Source: Sphingorhabdus sp. Alg231-15 (GTDB lineage Bacteria > Pseudomonadota > Alphaproteobacteria > Sphingomonadales > Sphingomonadaceae). Taken from it: a stretch of DNA of 64,000 nucleotides. The stretch is taken from assembly GCF_900149705.1 (NCBI RefSeq), contig NZ_LT703001.1, forward strand, positions 3,404,001 to 3,468,000. Direction: 5' to 3'. The translations under genes and the position numbers were made by a program. The notes below the pieces were generated by a model, which was not told the DNA's origin, did not search any database, and worked only from the letters and a program-made list of their open reading frames with translations. Below are positions 33,590 through 42,836 of this stretch, piece after piece; position 1 is the stretch's first letter; every line of letters starts with the position of its first letter.

Positions 33590-34531
33590 TCACACTGAAC
33601 TTTTTTCAGCATTTCCCTGTTCTGTTGCAGGGTGACTTATTCTTTGTTCGTTTTGCGCGGCAAGCCATCGCGCTCTGATCGTTTCGCTGCTGTCGCGGGT
33701 GCCATCATGGCTCCAACCAGGCGGCTTGATCAAATAGAAGAGCTTGTAGCGCCACGGCGCTGACCACAGATCCTTAGCCATGCCGATCCATTCGTGAAAT
33801 ACGGCCCAAAGGATGTTATAGCTTTTGAGGTTTTTGATGATGCCATATTGGATTTTCTCATCATTGCGCTCTTCCTCAAACGTACCGAACATCTTGTCCC
33901 AAATGATGAAAATCCCGGCATAATTTTTGTCGAGATAGCGTGGGTTGGTCGCATGATGGACCCGGTGATGGGACGGGGTGTTCATTACCGCCTCAAACCA
34001 GCGCGGCATCCGGTCAATGGCTTCGGTATGGATCCAATATTGATAGAGCAGATTAACGCCGCCAACAAAGGCGATCATCGCGGGATGAAAGCCGATCAGG
34101 AACATCGGTAGCGAGAATATCCAAGTCAGCGCGAAGGTGCTGGTCCACGGCTGACGCAAGGCGGTCGAGAGATTATAATGCTCGCTGCTGTGATGATTGA
34201 CATGCGCAGCCCAGACCCAGCGGATGCGATGCGCGCCGCGGTGGAAGACATAGTAGAAAAAATCATCAACAAATATGGCGAGTATCCAGGCCCACCAGGT
34301 GAACGGGACGTCGAGTATCCGAAACTGATAGACCCAATAGATTGCCGCCACGGCTAGCCCGCCGGTCAATATGCCAGCGACCACGCTGCCAGTGCCCAAT
34401 GTCAGTGACGTCGCCATGTCTTTGACATCATATTTGATATCATCGCGATAGCGGCTCATGAAAAATTCGATCGCTACCGTGACGACAAAAAACGGAATCG
34501 CATAAAGGGTTGGATCGGGAAGACTTTCCAT
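33590..34531 (-). CDS. Sterol desaturase/fatty acid hydroxylase-family membrane di-iron enzyme
   Basis: A 313-residue integral membrane protein with three His clusters for a di-iron centre: HRGAH, HVNHH and HHRVHH (with HTEAID before it). Several transmembrane helices surround them. Family members hydroxylate or desaturate sterols, fatty acids, carotenoids or ether lipids, with the substrate undetermined here. Its neighbours (GMC oxidoreductase after, DUF442 phosphatase before) do not define a pathway. Confidence 0.92.
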   Translation of the reverse strand: MESLPDPTLYAIPFFVVTVAIEFFMSRYRDDIKYDVKDMATSLTLGTGSVVAGILTGGLAVAAIYWVYQFRILDVPFTWWAWILAIFVDDFFYYVFHRGAHRIRWVWAAHVNHHSSEHYNLSTALRQPWTSTFALTWIFSLPMFLIGFHPAMIAFVGGVNLLYQYWIHTEAIDRMPRWFEAVMNTPSHHRVHHATNPRYLDKNYAGIFIIWDKMFGTFEEERNDEKIQYGIIKNLKSYNILWAVFHEWIGMAKDLWSAPWRYKLFYLIKPPGWSHDGTRDSSETIRARWLAAQNEQRISHPATEQGNAEKSSV

Positions 34532-34572
34532 GGCTTCCTATTTACAGTGCTGTCAGCAACTGTCCAGCGGGA

Positions 34573-35124
34573 TTAGTCCGTCCCGCCCGCCAAAGCATCA
34601 ACCATCGCACGGACCGGGGTTATGTCATAGCCAGCATTTCCGGCCAGCCGTGCAATCTCGTCCGGTGAGACGCCCTGTTTTGCTTGGGCCAGTGACCACA
34701 ACAAAGTCGAGCGTGTACCGGACCGGCAATAGGCGAGCGTCTTCCCTTCGGCACCATCAAGAGCCGCAATCATTGCATCGACTTGCGGTGCGGAAAAACC
34801 GCTATGGGTGATCGGGATTGCGATGTAGGCGATTCCAGCGGCCTTTGCCGCGGCTTCAATATCTGCGCTCTGAGGTGCGGTGGGCTCTTCGCCGTCAGGG
34901 CGGTTGTTGACGATCAAGCGCACGCCTTCGGCCTTGGCTGCAGCAATATCATCCAGGCTGATTTGCGGCGAGACACTGACTTTATCGTTTATTTTCCGGA
35001 ACATGCTTTCAACCTTTTCTACAGGAACGGAGGATTTTTCTTCGGCGGAGCTCGTCGAATAGGCCATCAGAGCGCCGCCGATTAGCAGGCCGCAGCTTGC
35101 CAATGATGCGACGATCATTTTCAT
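34573..35124 (-). CDS. DUF442/TIGR01244-family phosphatase-like protein, exported
   Basis: A 183-residue protein with an N-terminal signal or anchor (IVASLASCGLLIGGALMAYS). The domain has VSPQISLDDIAAAKAEGVRLIVNNRPDGEEP, and the active-site loop AYCRSGTRSTLLW gives C-x4-R as in the BLH/TIGR01244 sulphide- or phosphate-cysteine family. Related proteins occur with beta-lactamase-like persulfide dioxygenases, but none is adjacent. Its ATG overlaps the recQ stop (ATGA). Confidence 0.88.
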   Translation of the reverse strand: MKMIVASLASCGLLIGGALMAYSTSSAEEKSSVPVEKVESMFRKINDKVSVSPQISLDDIAAAKAEGVRLIVNNRPDGEEPTAPQSADIEAAAKAAGIAYIAIPITHSGFSAPQVDAMIAALDGAEGKTLAYCRSGTRSTLLWSLAQAKQGVSPDEIARLAGNAGYDITPVRAMVDALAGGTD

Positions 35125-36908
35125 ACACTTTCCTCCTGTGCTTCGGATACTTCTCTTATCACATTCAGAAAGTCTTCCCCATATTTTTCGAGCTTTGCTG
35201 CGCCGATCCCGGGCAGTTCGCCCAGCGCAGACAAGCTGCGTGGTTTGAAGCCAGTCATATCGCGCAGCACGCTATCATGAAAAATCACATAGGGTGGGAC
35301 GCCCTGGTCCTTGGCCAATTCCATCCGTTTGGACCTGAGGGCATCGAACAACGGATCGCCCACCGGGTTGGGAGAGGATCCACCGCGCCGTTTCTTGCGT
35401 TCACGCTTGGGTGGCTCGACAATGGCGACCTCGGTTTCGCCTTTCAATATTGCGCGGGCTTCTGGTCCGAACATCAGGCCGCCATGCTCGGTGTTGCGCA
35501 ATGCATCGCGCAGCAACAGGGACCGTGAAACCGGTTTGATGAGCGGCGCTTCCTCTGTATCGACAATGTCAAAAACCGAGAGTTGATCATGGCCTCGTGA
35601 CAGGACTTTATCTTCCTGCTTACCGGTCAGCACAGCTTCCAGATGACCGACACCAAAGCTCTGACCGGTGCGATAGACGGCGGAGAGAAATTTCCGTGCC
35701 AGTTCGGTGACGTTGCGAGTGATCGGAGCGTTCAGGCAATTGTCGCAATTGCCGCAGCTTTGCGGCGGTTCTTCACCAAAATGTTTGAGCAATATGGCGC
35801 GGCGACATCCCGCTGCTTCAACCAATCCACCGAGCGCCGCTAGCCGAGTGCGTTCGCTGTTCAGTCGGGTCTCGTCAACCTCTGACAATCTTTGGCGCGC
35901 ACGCGCGAAATCTTCGGCACCCCAGAACATGTGTGCTTCGGCCGGATCACCGTCGCGTCCCGCGCGGCCGGTTTCCTGATAATAGGCTTCGATCGATTTG
36001 GGCAGTCCCGCATGGGCGACGAACCGGACATCAGGCTTGTCGATACCCATTCCGAACGCAATGGTTGCAACCATCACCATATCTTCAGAAGCAACGAAAT
36101 CGGCCTGATTGCGCTGACGTACTTCCGGCGGCAGTCCAGCGTGATAAGCACGGGCGCTGCGGCCGGTTCTTGCGATCTGATCGGCCATTTTCTCGGTAGC
36201 ATTGCGGGTCTGCGCATAGATGATCCCGGGGCCGGGTATCCGTTCAACCAGATCAGCAACCTGCCCGGTCAGACCTTTGCGCGGTGAAATGCTGTAGCGG
36301 ATGTTGGGCCGGTCAAAGCCAGCGATGATCAGGCCATCCTGCTCAATCCCCAGCTGCACCAATATGTCATCGCGGGTATGCTTGTCAGCAGTGGCGGTCA
36401 GCGCGAGGCGCGGGACATCGGCGAAATGATCGAGCAGCGGCCGTAGCAACCGGTAATCGGGCCGGAAATCATGTCCCCATTCCGACACGCAATGCGCTTC
36501 ATCAATAGCGAAGAGAGAGATTTTGGTCTGTTCAAGCAGATTTCGGAAATGCTCGCCCGACGCCCGTTCCGGCGCGGCATAGAGCAGGTCCAGTTCGCCG
36601 GCCTTCAACCGCGCAATCGTTTCTGCGCGATTGTCGTCTGCAGAGGTAAGTGTCGCGGCGCGGATGCCCACCGCTTCGGCGCTGCGCAATTGATCATGCA
36701 TCAAGGCGATGAGCGGTGAGATGACGACGACCGTGCCCTCATTAGCAATGGCCGGCAGTTGATAGCATAGCGACTTGCCTGCACCGGTCGGCATGACTGC
36801 GAGCGTGTTCTGACGCTCCATCACCCGCGCAAGAACCTGATCCTGCACGCCGCGAAACGCGGTAAATCCAAAGGTCGATTTCAGGAGTGGAAGCAGATTC
36901 TCAATCAT
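35121..36908 (-). CDS. recQ: ATP-dependent DNA helicase RecQ
   Basis: A 595-residue superfamily 2 helicase. Walker A is MPTGAGKSLCYQLPA, the DEAH box FAIDEAHCVSEWGHDFRPDY, and the motif V/VI region TIAFGMGIDKPDVRFVAHAGLP with ETGRAGRDGDPA. The zinc-binding region CRRAILLKHFGE ends in CGNCDNC. An HRDC domain occupies the C-terminus (LFDALRSKRMELAKDQGVPPY then LSALGELPGIGAAKLEKYG). The length is close to the E. coli protein. It unwinds forks and recombination intermediates in the RecF pathway, and recF itself is at 58.4 kb. Confidence 0.96.
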   Translation of the reverse strand: MIENLLPLLKSTFGFTAFRGVQDQVLARVMERQNTLAVMPTGAGKSLCYQLPAIANEGTVVVISPLIALMHDQLRSAEAVGIRAATLTSADDNRAETIARLKAGELDLLYAAPERASGEHFRNLLEQTKISLFAIDEAHCVSEWGHDFRPDYRLLRPLLDHFADVPRLALTATADKHTRDDILVQLGIEQDGLIIAGFDRPNIRYSISPRKGLTGQVADLVERIPGPGIIYAQTRNATEKMADQIARTGRSARAYHAGLPPEVRQRNQADFVASEDMVMVATIAFGMGIDKPDVRFVAHAGLPKSIEAYYQETGRAGRDGDPAEAHMFWGAEDFARARQRLSEVDETRLNSERTRLAALGGLVEAAGCRRAILLKHFGEEPPQSCGNCDNCLNAPITRNVTELARKFLSAVYRTGQSFGVGHLEAVLTGKQEDKVLSRGHDQLSVFDIVDTEEAPLIKPVSRSLLLRDALRNTEHGGLMFGPEARAILKGETEVAIVEPPKRERKKRRGGSSPNPVGDPLFDALRSKRMELAKDQGVPPYVIFHDSVLRDMTGFKPRSLSALGELPGIGAAKLEKYGEDFLNVIREVSEAQEESV

Positions 36909-36997
36909 CCGGCTGTCCTACCCAGCGGATTGACGAAGCGAAACCGTTAAAGTGGAATAGACCGATTTTGTTTGCGCGGATGTAGTCGCTGCGAAGA

Positions 36998-38299
36998 TCA
37001 GTCAGGCATTGAACGCGTGGCTCGCCAGAAATGGAAGCCAGCCCAGATGTTGAAAAGCGCCAATATGGCGAGGGCACGCTGCAAAGCCGAAGCCTCGCCG
37101 AGGTCACTGGCGAACATGTCTGACAATATGCCGACGAATACCGGGCCAACACCCAGGCCGATAATGCCAGCGACGAGCAGATAGATGGCCACTGCCATGG
37201 CGCGGGTTTCGTCGCTGGCGAGTTTCTGTAACGCCGCGAAATTGGGCCCATAGTAAAAGGTTGCTGCAAAGGTGGGGATGGCCAGTAATATTACTGCGAT
37301 ATTGGCGCTTGGTCCATATATTGCCCAGATCATACCCGGAGCAGCAAGCACCATGACCAGGGCCGCAACAAGCAGCGGTAGTGTCGGGCGCAGCTTGCCG
37401 AAATAGTCGCCAGCCCGGCCGCCCAGCCATGCGCCGAACCCGCCCGATAGACCGACCATGACGCCGAGTTTCCAACCCAATTCTCCATAACCAATTTCAT
37501 GCACTCGAACGAACAGGCCGCCATAGAAACTTGCCAAGCCATAAGACACAAACTGCACCAACACACCGGCTGCGACGAGATGCCAGTAAGCGGGTTTGGA
37601 AGACAGTTCGACCAAGGCTTCTTTCAAGCTGGTTTTGCTTGGGTCAGGCTTGAAAGCCGCGGCCAAAGACACGTTGCCGCGCGGATCGGGAACAGTGAAC
37701 CAGATCACCACCGCAATGATGACTCCCGGTAATCCGGCCATTAAAAACGCTACCCGCCAGCTGAAATTTTCGGCGATCCAGCCGCCACCAGCATATGCGA
37801 TAAACGCGCCAATTGGCACCGACATGCCCAATATTCCCAAAGCGCCCGCGCGCCGTTCGGGCGGGAATAAGTCGGCAATCAGCGAATGGGACGCTGGCGC
37901 AGAGCCTGCTTCACCGATGCCGACCCCGACACGAGCCAGGAAAAGTTGGATGAAATTGGTCGAGAGACCGCAGGCCACAGTCATGGCGGACCAGATAGCA
38001 ATGGCTATGGCTATGATCCGGCTGCGGTTCCACTTGTCGGCCAGAGCAGCCACCGGAATGGCCAGAGTAGTATAGAAAATCGCAAAGGAGAGCCCTGTCA
38101 TTAGCCCGATTTGCGTGTCGCTCAGTCCCAGATCGCGCTTTACCGGTTCCGCTAATATCGAAATAATCTGGCGATCAAGAAAGTTGAGCATCGTGACGAT
38201 GAACAATACGCCCAGCACATAGTTGGGATAGCGACTAGACATTGCCGTGCTGGTTCCTGCGGTGGTTTCAAGTCCTGCCATTGCGCATCTGTTTGACAT
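36998..38299 (-). CDS. MFS transporter (spinster-like)
   Basis: A 433-residue major facilitator with 12 predicted helices. The start YVLGVLFIVTMLNFLDRQIISIL, the loop 2-3 motif PVAALADKWNRSRIIAIA and VGIGEAGSAPASHSLIADLFPPERRA are typical of the spinster-type group widespread in sphingomonads. The substrate is unknown. It lies 27 bases after the TIR gene on the same strand, so read-through is likely, but a functional link is not shown. Confidence 0.92.
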   Translation of the reverse strand: MSNRCAMAGLETTAGTSTAMSSRYPNYVLGVLFIVTMLNFLDRQIISILAEPVKRDLGLSDTQIGLMTGLSFAIFYTTLAIPVAALADKWNRSRIIAIAIAIWSAMTVACGLSTNFIQLFLARVGVGIGEAGSAPASHSLIADLFPPERRAGALGILGMSVPIGAFIAYAGGGWIAENFSWRVAFLMAGLPGVIIAVVIWFTVPDPRGNVSLAAAFKPDPSKTSLKEALVELSSKPAYWHLVAAGVLVQFVSYGLASFYGGLFVRVHEIGYGELGWKLGVMVGLSGGFGAWLGGRAGDYFGKLRPTLPLLVAALVMVLAAPGMIWAIYGPSANIAVILLAIPTFAATFYYGPNFAALQKLASDETRAMAVAIYLLVAGIIGLGVGPVFVGILSDMFASDLGEASALQRALAILALFNIWAGFHFWRATRSMPD

Positions 38300-38326
38300 G
38301 CAAAGGCACTGGGAGACACCCTTTGT

Positions 38327-39523
38327 TTAATTAGGGCTTTGTTCGGGAGGCACTGTCCCATTATCCTCGAAAGCGCGCTCATTTTCATTGTCAAAAGCAT
38401 CGCTAAACTCGCTTCTGAATGCCGGTCTGGGCGGGTCGCGCGGTACATCCAGATTACCAGCTGCAATGGCCCGCAGAATTGCAAGCCGTTCTCTGACTGC
38501 GGTGGCAACACAGGCGGTGTCGGGACAGCGGTCCCGCGTTTCCGTGCGCCATGCGCGTTGTTGGCGTTGAAGCCTAGGCGCATTGGGACCGGCTGCAGAC
38601 ATTGCATCTTTGTAGACAGACGACAAAGTCCGGTCGAGCTTGGCTAATTGCGGAGTGTTACAGATCAAAAACTCAACCCGCTGCGACGCCTTGGTACAAT
38701 CAAAACTGGGTCCGTCGGGCGGAAGGGGTTTGGGCACGACCGGTTTGGCTTCCACTTCCGGTTCTGGTTCAACTACTTCATCGTCAGCGTCATCGACTGG
38801 CTCTACGGGAAGTTCAGCGGGTTCCGTTGGCGGCAATGGATTCTCGCTTCCCGATGCGTTCCAGATCAGAAAAACAGCGATTGTTGCGACCGTCAGGGCT
38901 GCAAGCGCTGCGATCAGCGCCCAATTGGTTTTTGGTTTTTCCGGCTCCCATTCGTCTTCGTATTCTTCATGGATTGGTTCTGGCTCCGGATCGGCAACCG
39001 CTTCCGCAGGCTCGGGTTCCTCAGGTTGATCGGATATGGTCCCTGCGTCAGTCTCATCCGCGTTGTCTTTGCCACTATGTTCAATCAGGTCCTCGACCGT
39101 CATGGTTTTCTGGACGGTGCCAGCCAACTGATGCGCTTTGGCGGCGACCCGTTCGATAGTGCTTTCGCGTTGTTCCAGCCAGTCAATCCATTGGAAGCTG
39201 GCAAGATGATAGGCGAGTTCATCAGGGGCGAGTTCCTCCAAACGGACAGGAATAATCGCTTTTCGGGACGAATCCGCGAGGATCAATTCGCGCTTTACAT
39301 GAGGGCTTTTGTCGGACTTGCTGCAAAATAGTAGCAATGTCGCGCAGCTTTCGTCAATCGCGCGCTTGATCGCCATGTCAAAGGCCTCGCTGGGCTCGAC
39401 ATCACGCGGTGCCAGCCAGCAGGTAACGCCATATTTGGCGAGCGATTTTTCGAGTTCCAGCGCAACCGGCAATTTGCTGGAATGATGGCTGATAAACAGC
39501 TGTGTCGCTGGTTCTTGCCCCAT
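38327..39523 (-). CDS. TIR domain - acidic linker - TM - LprI-like domain protein
   Basis: A 398-residue protein. The N-terminal TIR domain (about 7-130) begins QLFISHHSSKLPVALELEKSL, and Glu79 in HVKREL sits where NAD-cleaving TIRs keep their catalytic Glu. An acidic Pro/Glu linker (about 150-198) leads to a transmembrane helix (WALIAALAALTVATIAVFLIW, about 201-221). A second acidic linker leads to a Cys-containing LprI/DUF1311-like domain (FDCTKASQRVEFLICNTPQL then QRQQRAWRTETRDRC, about 275-355) outside the membrane. A periplasmic sensor joined to a cytoplasmic TIR is inferred. It is divergent from the SLOG-cyclase gene, 113 bp away. Confidence 0.88.
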   Translation of the reverse strand: MGQEPATQLFISHHSSKLPVALELEKSLAKYGVTCWLAPRDVEPSEAFDMAIKRAIDESCATLLLFCSKSDKSPHVKRELILADSSRKAIIPVRLEELAPDELAYHLASFQWIDWLEQRESTIERVAAKAHQLAGTVQKTMTVEDLIEHSGKDNADETDAGTISDQPEEPEPAEAVADPEPEPIHEEYEDEWEPEKPKTNWALIAALAALTVATIAVFLIWNASGSENPLPPTEPAELPVEPVDDADDEVVEPEPEVEAKPVVPKPLPPDGPSFDCTKASQRVEFLICNTPQLAKLDRTLSSVYKDAMSAAGPNAPRLQRQQRAWRTETRDRCPDTACVATAVRERLAILRAIAAGNLDVPRDPPRPAFRSEFSDAFDNENERAFEDNGTVPPEQSPN

Positions 39524-39636
39524 ATCTTGCCCCGTTTCCCTGTGATGCGATCTCAGTCACAACTTACCCACTATAGCCAAGTTAGTGACTAAATCCATAA
39601 TTTGCGGCAAATGTAAAACTTATCTAGGGAAGTGGG

Positions 39637-41388
39637 ATGGGGCTTAGCGTAGATCAGACGAAAAATGCGATTGATCAGGGCAATTTGCTATTGGCTTATG
39701 ATCTTGCGCGTGTTGCGATCGAGGCCGGTGATGAGTCTGCGGAGTTACGCCATCTGCTGGTTTTAACTCTAGCACGAATGGGCGACGGCCAGCAGGCGAT
39801 GGAGCTTTATGAGCTTTATGGATTGCACAGCTCCGCCAATGCCCATCATCGCTCGTTGGCTGCGCGTATTCTAAAGGATGCCGCACTGGCGCTGCCTGAC
39901 GGAGAAGAACGTGACGAGGCGCTAGCCGCTGCTTACCGGGCTTATGCAGATATTTATGAAGATAGCGGCGACGCTTATCCCGGCATAAATGCGGCCAGCC
40001 TGGCACTGTTAAGCGGGGACAAGAAAAAGGCCGAGGAGCTGGCGTCTTCGATCATTGCTCTCAACCCGATTTCAAACCCCAAAGACTATTATGATGCCGC
40101 AACACTGGCTGAAGCCCTGTTGATCAATGGGCGAGCGGATGAAGCCGCAGCGGCGCTTTACATGGCAAGTCAGTTGCCTGATGCGAATAGCGGCGCCAAG
40201 TCCAGCACCAGCCGGCAATTGTTGCTGCTTGCCAGGACATTGGATCTGGATGCCGACAAGCAAAATGCATTGCTAGTCCCAATATCACCGCCCACGGTGA
40301 TTCATTATTGCGGTCACATGTTTCTTGAAGACGCGACGGTTGAGGCATCTTTGCGGCAACGGATCGATGATTTTCTGGACAATCAGAATGTCGATTTCGT
40401 CTATGGTTCGTTGGCCGCAGGTGCGGATATATTGGTAGCGGAAGCAATAATTGCGCGGGGAGGGGAGCTGCATGTCACTCTTCCCTTTGTGAAAGACGAT
40501 TTTATCGCACAGTCGGTAATGCCCGCCGGGGAAGGATGGCTCAATAGGTTTGAGCAATGCCTGAACGCGGCCACGAGCGTACATTTTGCGACTGAGATGA
40601 ATTATGTCGGAGATCAAGCGCAATTTGGTTATGCTAGCAAGGTGGCGATGGGCATGGCTACTTTACGTGCACAATATCTCCGGAGCTCTCCCCAGCAGCT
40701 GGCAATATGGGATGGGATTGCGGCCACCGGTCCCGCAGGCACCGGCGCAGATGTGCAGGCTTGGAAAGGCTATGGGGGCGAGACCACAATCATCGCTCCG
40801 GATGATGTTGATCGCAGTCTGAGCTGGTCAGCACAACCAGCAACCGATGAACTGACCCGCGGGTTGGCAGCCTTCCTATTCACTGATTTTCCCGGTTTTT
40901 CGAAATTGGCTGAAGCCGCGCTCCCGGCTTTTTGGCAAGGGGTGATGGGGCGGATGGCGGCCGTGCTGGACAGCTATCCTGACAAAGTGCTGGCAAAAAA
41001 TAGCTGGGGCGATGCGGTGTTGGCGATCAGTCTGGATGCCCCAGTCGCTGCTGAAATTGCCCTGGCACTGCAAGAAACGCTGCAGGATTTTGATTATAGT
41101 CTGCTTGGTCTGTCAGAGAGCAGCGGAATGCGGATCGGTGTGCACTATGGCCCCGCCTATCAAACCAAGGATCTGATCACCGGCAATACCACCTTTTATG
41201 GAACCGAAGTATCTCGCGCCGCGCGGATTGAGCCGGTTACTCCGCCGGGAGCGGTCTTTGTTACAGAGCCTTTTGCTGCAATCCTTGTGCTCGAGGCATC
41301 TGATCGGTTCAAATGCCGCTATGTCGGTAATGTAGAATTTGCCAAAGGCTACGGGACATATCCGATCTATCGTCTGATGGCGGTTTAG
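39637..41388 (+). CDS. TPR-like - SLOG-like - class III nucleotide cyclase-domain protein
   Basis: A 583-residue cytoplasmic protein. Residues 1-210 are helical TPR-like repeats. Residues about 220-390 look like a SLOG-type nucleotide-binding Rossmann domain (VIHYCGHMF, then VYGSLAAGADILVAEAII and HVTLPFVKDDFI). Residues about 408-583 are a class III cyclase domain. The two metal Asps are present (D417 in FTDFPGF, D459 in SWGDAVLAI), and Arg530 in VSRAAR matches the transition-state Arg. The purine-specifying Lys position is Asn455 and the usual Asn of N-x3-R is Ser526. Activity or base specificity may therefore be unusual. ATG follows AGGGAAGTGGG. Confidence 0.82.
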   Translation: MGLSVDQTKNAIDQGNLLLAYDLARVAIEAGDESAELRHLLVLTLARMGDGQQAMELYELYGLHSSANAHHRSLAARILKDAALALPDGEERDEALAAAYRAYADIYEDSGDAYPGINAASLALLSGDKKKAEELASSIIALNPISNPKDYYDAATLAEALLINGRADEAAAALYMASQLPDANSGAKSSTSRQLLLLARTLDLDADKQNALLVPISPPTVIHYCGHMFLEDATVEASLRQRIDDFLDNQNVDFVYGSLAAGADILVAEAIIARGGELHVTLPFVKDDFIAQSVMPAGEGWLNRFEQCLNAATSVHFATEMNYVGDQAQFGYASKVAMGMATLRAQYLRSSPQQLAIWDGIAATGPAGTGADVQAWKGYGGETTIIAPDDVDRSLSWSAQPATDELTRGLAAFLFTDFPGFSKLAEAALPAFWQGVMGRMAAVLDSYPDKVLAKNSWGDAVLAISLDAPVAAEIALALQETLQDFDYSLLGLSESSGMRIGVHYGPAYQTKDLITGNTTFYGTEVSRAARIEPVTPPGAVFVTEPFAAILVLEASDRFKCRYVGNVEFAKGYGTYPIYRLMAV

Positions 41389-41398
41389 CGACCGTTAT

Positions 41399-42769
41399 CT
41401 AGAGATAGGCTTCCAGCATCGTCCGAATATCGACCTTGGCTTTCAATCTGTTCGCCAGCATATAAACGCCACCAAATTTGCGATGAATGAATACGGTATC
41501 CACTGGCGGGACATGCCAGAAATCTCGCGCGGCGGCGAAGCGCATGCCTTCGTCGCGCAATTCCTGAGCAATCGCGTTGTCGGCGAAATCGATCGGACCC
41601 TTTTTGCGCAAAGGCGCCATCGACATTTCGAACATGTCCATGATGGCTTCCTGATGATGGTCTGCCGCATCATCGTCAAATAATCCGATTTTTATGGCTG
41701 CTTTCTGGGCTGCCTTGCGGTCACCTGCCATTCCCGCTGCCGCCAGTTTGCGATATTGATTGGCAACACGTTTCGGAATGGCCCTGGTCGCACCAAAATC
41801 GAGCAACACCAGCTGTCTGGTTTCGACATTATATCGATAGTTGGCGAAATTGGGGTCGGTTTGCATCAATCGGAATTCAAACAGTTCGCGTAACAGCAAA
41901 CCAAATAGCAGCTTGATGATCCGATTGCGGTCTCTCTGGGACGCGGTCTCTAAGGATTCAATTGGTACGCTGTCGATAAAATCCATGGCAAGAACGTGAC
42001 CAGTGGTCAGATCCTTGTGCAAGCTAGGCACTTGATAATCCGGCGCGCCTTTCAGCAATTTTCCGAAGCGCTTGAGATAGGCAGCCTCTTGCTCGTAATC
42101 TGCTTCCTGATGCAGCTGCAATTTTGCTTCTGCCAGCATCGGGGCGATATCCAGAGATTTCGGTATCAGACCTGATAGATTGATCAGCGATGCGACATTG
42201 TCGACATCACTATCAATGCTCTCCCTTACGCCGGGATATTGCACCTTGATGGCCAGGACGTGACCTTCGTGCGTCGTGGCACGATGGACCTGACCGATGG
42301 ACGCCGCAGCAATGGGCTTTAACTCGAAAGCCGCAAAACGCTCTTGCCAATCTGGTCCATATTGTGAGGACATGACCTTAAGCAATTGTTTTTGAGGCAT
42401 ATATTGAGCATCTGCGCGTAACCGTGCGAGAATTTCAGACAATTCCTGAGGAAGAAAGTCGCTCGCGTCCATCGACAGCATCTGTCCTAGTTTCATTGCT
42501 GCACCGCGCAGATTTGCCAATTGATTGGTCAGCTTTATTGCGTTGTTCGGGGTCAGCAGTATGTCGCTCATTTTGGGGCGCTCGCCATCGGCCAGACGCT
42601 TTGCGCCTTCCAGCAGCATGCCGCCGCCAATTGCCGTTGCCATCGTTCCAAAACGGGCAAAGCGGGCCAGTCGCCCGCTAGGAACAGCAAGGCCTTTGTT
42701 GCCTGGTTTTTCTCGTTTTGCGATGATGGTATCTCTTTGTCCGCTGTTGCGTCCTGATGTACGCTGCAT
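41399..42769 (-). CDS. ABC1/UbiB-family atypical kinase
   Basis: A 456-residue ABC1 (ADCK/COQ8-like) protein. The hallmark KLGQMLSMD (KxGQ) helix is at about residue 92, the Ala-rich loop is [11 protein letters not shown], the catalytic region is [11 protein letters not shown] and the metal motif is LLDFGATR. The family supports ubiquinone biosynthesis and membrane lipid homeostasis. There is no C-terminal transmembrane pair like UbiB, so it resembles the ADCK3/4-type. It converges on the cyclase gene with 10 bases between stops and is divergent from the HDAC gene. Confidence 0.92.
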   Translation of the reverse strand: MQRTSGRNSGQRDTIIAKREKPGNKGLAVPSGRLARFARFGTMATAIGGGMLLEGAKRLADGERPKMSDILLTPNNAIKLTNQLANLRGAAMKLGQMLSMDASDFLPQELSEILARLRADAQYMPQKQLLKVMSSQYGPDWQERFAAFELKPIAAASIGQVHRATTHEGHVLAIKVQYPGVRESIDSDVDNVASLINLSGLIPKSLDIAPMLAEAKLQLHQEADYEQEAAYLKRFGKLLKGAPDYQVPSLHKDLTTGHVLAMDFIDSVPIESLETASQRDRNRIIKLLFGLLLRELFEFRLMQTDPNFANYRYNVETRQLVLLDFGATRAIPKRVANQYRKLAAAGMAGDRKAAQKAAIKIGLFDDDAADHHQEAIMDMFEMSMAPLRKKGPIDFADNAIAQELRDEGMRFAAARDFWHVPPVDTVFIHRKFGGVYMLANRLKAKVDIRTMLEAYL

Positions 42770-42836
42770 GGCCCATAGCCCCCATATGGCGTTTGGGACA
42801 GTGTCATTTTTCCTTCGCCTGTTCTACCATCATCGC

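Noticed and set aside
42525-42836. N-terminal extension of the HDAC-family frame
   Set aside because: It would run antisense through the start of the ABC1 kinase gene; the normal family start is at 42837.
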